A stretch of DNA of 64,000 nucleotides from assembly GCA_003255065.1 (NCBI GenBank), contig QAOA01006142.1, positions 25,895 to 89,894 on the forward strand, given 5' to 3'. Source of the stretch: Cercis canadensis. Taxonomy: Eukaryota; Streptophyta; Magnoliopsida; Fabales; Fabaceae. Made by a program: the position numbers and the translations under genes. Under the pieces are notes generated by a model, which was not told the origin of the DNA, did not search any database, and worked only from the letters and a program-made list of their open reading frames with translations. Positions 60,554 to 64,000 of this stretch are shown here, one piece after another; the first letter of the stretch is position 1, and every line of letters starts with the position of its first letter.

Positions 60554-61554
60554 TTCACATCATGGTAGAAGAACCACCATTTAGTAATAAGTACGATGGG
60601 TGTGACGACTGCTAGATCACTAATCAGTTAAACTTTATGGCCTTCTTTTGAATTTCTTTGCTTAAACCTTGTACCCATCTGTGGTCAGCCCGACACTATT
60701 ACACCAGTTTTTGGGTACTATACTCAAGTACTGGATTAATGGAAAACCAAGCGCTTTTTAAAAAAAATAAAAAAAAATGAAGGAAACAGAAGTAGATTGT
60801 TTTCCAAATGGTAAATCCTATTTTCCAGTAATCTCATGTTATCTAAATGAGATATTCTCAATAAATACATGAAATGAAATCAACATTCTTTTTCATATCA
60901 GTTGAGCTATGCCTAATCTCAATATAGTGTTGATGTTCATAGTGAGATCAAGTGTCAAGAACTTTCACTACTCCACCTTGATTCCAAATAGGGATTTACT
61001 ACATTTCCTCCTTTAAGAGTGATCGGATCTATGCGTATTCTTTCTTACTTATCTTGTTTACAGCTTTAACAACCGCTATAACTCTTGCTAAAATGCCCTT
61101 GGAGACCACCTTCCCTTGTCACTATCAGGTCCATTTCCTCTCTAGGGCATCTCTAGTTCTAACTCACAAATGGTGAAGCCAATCTTTTAACTATTGAAAA
61201 CTATATCACTTTCGGTGTTGTTATAAAGTCACTGTTTCCAGGGGATGAATCAAAGGATATCTGTAGGTGGTTTCTATCATATGGTAAAGTAACATGAGGA
61301 TGGTATTAAAGAAAAAAAAATCCAAGTTCAAATTTCAAATGAACATATCAATATCATAATTCAGTATAGGCTTAAGCTATCTTAGAACTGAAAGAGAGTA
61401 GCAATCAGTATAATTGACTGAAATCAAAGAGAGAACCCAATCTTCAAATTCAACTAAAAATATAATGTATTTATTGTTCAGAAAACCATTCATACCTAGT
61501 TTATTACAAGTGATTTGTGGGGCATCACAAGCCGGAAAGAATAATCAACTGTCA

Positions 61555-62877
61555 CTAAGTTTTCTCTGCTTGACCAAGATGCCCCATCTGTTCTGGAAGG
61601 TTATTTACATTCCTCGTGTTCCACCAAAATTTGCCACGATCAGTAGGTTTTCCTTCATTCTTTCGGACATCAGAATCCTTTCTCTCCGACTGGGCTTCCT
61701 GTGTTTCAGATGAACCAGGATTCTCTGTCAAGAATTGTTCCCAGAATACATCATTAACACCAGTTGCCACAGCAGTATTTCCCACAGGTTGTTCTTGTGA
61801 TGCAATTGGCTCAGGAGCAGCAGTTGCAGCAGGCTCAGAGTTCATGTCGATTCCTGATGACTTAGACCGATCTTCAACATCAAGTTGCACTGAAGATATC
61901 GTTGGACTATCATCACAACTTGTAGATTCATCAAATTCCATGTTTGCACTACTTTGAACAGAGGTGTCACCAACATCATGTGCAATATTCTCCCAAAAAA
62001 CCAGGGACGATTCCAACTGATCGAATAGCTCCATGTTTATCGTAAAAGGAGAGCTACTCTCTGAATTCTCTCTAGGTAGCATTTGGGAAGCTCCCATAGC
62101 GTCCTCAATGCAAGCTTCATCACAGAAGTAACCACTTCTTGGCAACCTTCGTTTTCTCTCCAGGGTTTCTGACAGCGGCAAAAGATTTAAGGCAATCCCA
62201 GGTTTCTGCAACACTCTAGAGATAGAAGAGACTATCTTTTGCTGCTTCTGTTCCAGCTGTGACAATCGCTCTTTGGAGCATTGCATTTGTACCTCATATA
62301 CTTGCCACTCCTCTTCATGTCTCTGTAACTCTAGACGAAGCCGTTCTTTCTCCTGATTAAGCCTCTCTATTTCATCTTTTAAACTCTGCCTTTCTGAATC
62401 AGTTAACGAAGATGCCCCATGTGCTTGTCCTTGTCCTTGGAGATTCTGTAAAGAATGGCTATGAACAGGCTTTCGTCTATGGATATTCTTCAAAAGTTGT
62501 GGTTGACCTCTAATAAAATCTTCATTGGCAAATTCCCATTGTTCTGGGTCAACTTTTCTAAAACCCTGTTCAAATCCAAATCATAACTTAGTTCAAGCAA
62601 CCAAAACCATAAAGGGGAAAATTAAGGCAAAACGAATTGTCAGATTGAATTTGCTTACATATGTGTTGAGCTGCCGAATGAAACTGGAGAAGTTATTGTG
62701 CTTAAAGAATCTTGGGAGCAAATCCCTTGAAAATTCTGGTGGATTCCATACAATGAAACTTCTATTATTGACACTCCAGGAAACAACTGAATCTGTGGAA
62801 GGATCATCCACCATCTCATAAGTCTTCGTAAGGAAAGGAGGCAGGGAACTCGAACTGCCTTGTCCGTCATCCATCAT
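61555..62877 (-). CDS. HSFA4: heat-stress transcription factor, class A4
   Basis: Two exons, 62877-62659 and 62565-61555, with an intron inside the DNA-binding domain at the position conserved in plant HSFs (NTY|GFRKVD), giving 409 residues. The DNA-binding domain spans about 10-104 ([45 protein letters not shown]). The HR-A/B trimerisation coiled coil is at about 126-195 with the long class A insert. The nuclear localisation signal ERKRRLPR is at about 209-216. Two activation (AHA) motifs are [11 protein letters not shown] (about 261) and [13 protein letters not shown] (about 345), and an export signal is in [10 protein letters not shown] near the end. This set and spacing identify HSFA4. 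It activates stress genes through heat-shock elements and in this clade responds to oxidative stress. The frame upstream of the ATG has only a TTG, so MMDDGQG is the start. Confidence 0.93.
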
Positions 62878-63720
62878 GGAAACTTCAATTCCAGTCACAA
62901 ATCTTAGCTTCCCAAATCCCAAATTTCAAAACCCAAAATTTCAGATTCCGAAATTCTCAGAAGAATTGAATGAATCCTCGCTCAATCCCTCAATCCCAGT
63001 CAATCCCAAAGACCATTTCCTCCTCTCTCAAATTCAACCGAGATAACAAGAATGGCAAAAACCCATTTTTGTATTCATAAAAATCATTCCACAAAACCCT
63101 TCAATTTTTTAGGAATTCTGAAATTCAATCCACTAAATCCTCGTACTTACCTCAATTTGGACAAAGACCCCAAACATTTTTTGAAGAAAATGCTAAAACC
63201 CCAAACCAAAAGCCAAACCAGCCTCTGATTCTGCCGAAAGCAGCAAAACAAACCAAATCATTGGAAACCACAAGCAGAAAAAAGTTGTCTGCTTCTTTAT
63301 TACCTATAAATATGCAAATAAGCAAAGTTCATATCTTCTGTCAAAAACTTGCAAAACCTCATTCTGACCAGTTGTCAACAGACAACAGTACCAGGATTAA
63401 TATCGAAAAAGATGTGAAATTTTCCTTTTTGAAAAATAAAAATGAAAGCTTGCAGCCAAAGAAACAATAATTGGATAATTAAATTCAATTTGAAATAAAT
63501 AAATTGAAAAAAGGAGATTTTTTGTTCGAGCTTTGCACCTCAGAAAAAGAGGCAGAGACAAAGACGGAGCTTCGAAGTTGCAGAGAAAAAAAGGGTTTCC
63601 TTTGGCTTCTGCGTGCTACAATTTTTGGGATCTTCCTCGTTGAAACGCGTAGGAATTTTCTTCTTAGGGTTAATTTGGAGAAATAATTAAATAATAAGTG
63701 CAACATTCCAGAGCTTTTTG
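62878..63720 (-). promoter_or_regulatory. leader and promoter region of HSFA4
   Basis: No open frame of note. GAATTTTC at 63653-63660 forms a two-unit heat-shock element (GAAnnTTC), which would allow HSF binding if it lies in the promoter. The transcription start is not visible. The stretch to 64000 is AT-rich with A runs and no gene. Confidence 0.35.
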
Positions 63721-64000
63721 ACTCCTTGACCCTGGAAATGTTAAAGTTCAGAGGTTATAATGAATGGAAAAAAAAAAAAAACACTGAAAATAAAATAAAT
63801 ACAAACAAATGTAGCAGTTGTTATATAAGGGAAGGAAATTATATGAGCAATCTAGGTGATTTGAAGAATATTAGTTTAAAAAAAAAAAAAAAAAAAGATG
63901 ATGCTACGAAAGAATATGAAAAAACAAATGGAGAGAGAGATATCATAATGATACAGTTTTATTTTGTCTTGTTTTGCTTTTAAATTTATTTATTTTATAT

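Larger units (their letters stand above)
53833..61554. other. long intergenic region
   Basis: No convincing gene. A CTTGCAG|GTAAGC splice-donor-like site on the minus strand at about 54937-54950 and a CTATAAATGG at about 55104 hint at an unannotated transcript, but no open frame supports one. (ATT/ACT)n lies at about 56430-56474 and an A run with an N at about 56141-56170. Open frames near 58514-58852 on both strands are short and lack domains. Confidence 0.4.

Overview
The window is nuclear DNA of a flowering plant, most likely a woody eudicot. It is AT-rich, has GT-AG introns, is full of non-autonomous transposons, and carries plant-only families: class IV chitinases, a U-box/ARM E3 ligase of the PUB17 type, an OVATE protein, a class A4 heat-stress factor and CNL-type NB-ARC remnants. 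I cannot name the species. Twelve single N bases are present. Most sit in homopolymers or AT repeats, and at least five are flanked by near-identical sequence on both sides, so some short 'duplications' are probably unmerged contig ends.

Region 1 (about 0.3-17 kb) is a tandem cluster of hevein-domain GH19 (class IV) chitinase genes on the minus strand. A (3897-5289), C (8860-10257) and D (14045-15669) look intact, each with two exons. B (6810-8352) has lost its 5' end. The layout is explained by one tandem duplication of an A-type plus B-type gene pair. The new joint lies at about 8350-8352, where exon 1 of B runs directly into the inside of a transposon that sits whole at 3138-3741. A LINE fragment (10676-11838) later landed upstream of C. 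Two chitinase-type upstream blocks stand without a gene (345-1450 and 16560-16810).

Region 2 (17.6-33 kb) is a graveyard of defence and protease genes. It holds an inverted chitinase pseudogene (E, 23159-25346) split by a solo LTR with a perfect 5-bp target duplication, and a second chitinase exon fragment (F, about 26779-26905). It also holds at least six NB-ARC pieces, one of them an open 204-codon frame with a ruined P-loop, and a broken SAG39/SAG12-like cysteine protease gene (30546-31718). A diverged segmental duplication (about 25.86-26.75 and 29.27-30.21 kb) spread some of these pieces. Several transposons with inverted repeats were also identified here.

Region 3 (33-64 kb) is ordinary single-copy plant sequence with wide intergenic spaces: a PUB17-like E3 ligase (41524-43671, plus), a secreted plant-specific protein of unknown function in four exons (46630-48945, minus), an OVATE family protein (52606-53832, plus), and HSFA4-type heat-stress factor (61555-62877, minus). 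Chitinases, NB-ARC genes and PUB17 all belong to plant defence, but nothing in the sequence shows that they are co-regulated. I found no wholly new system. The best observations are the duplication joint, the transposon family with G-box palindromes, the truncated NB-ARC mini-family, the chained short upstream ORFs before PUB17, and the gap-flanking duplicates.
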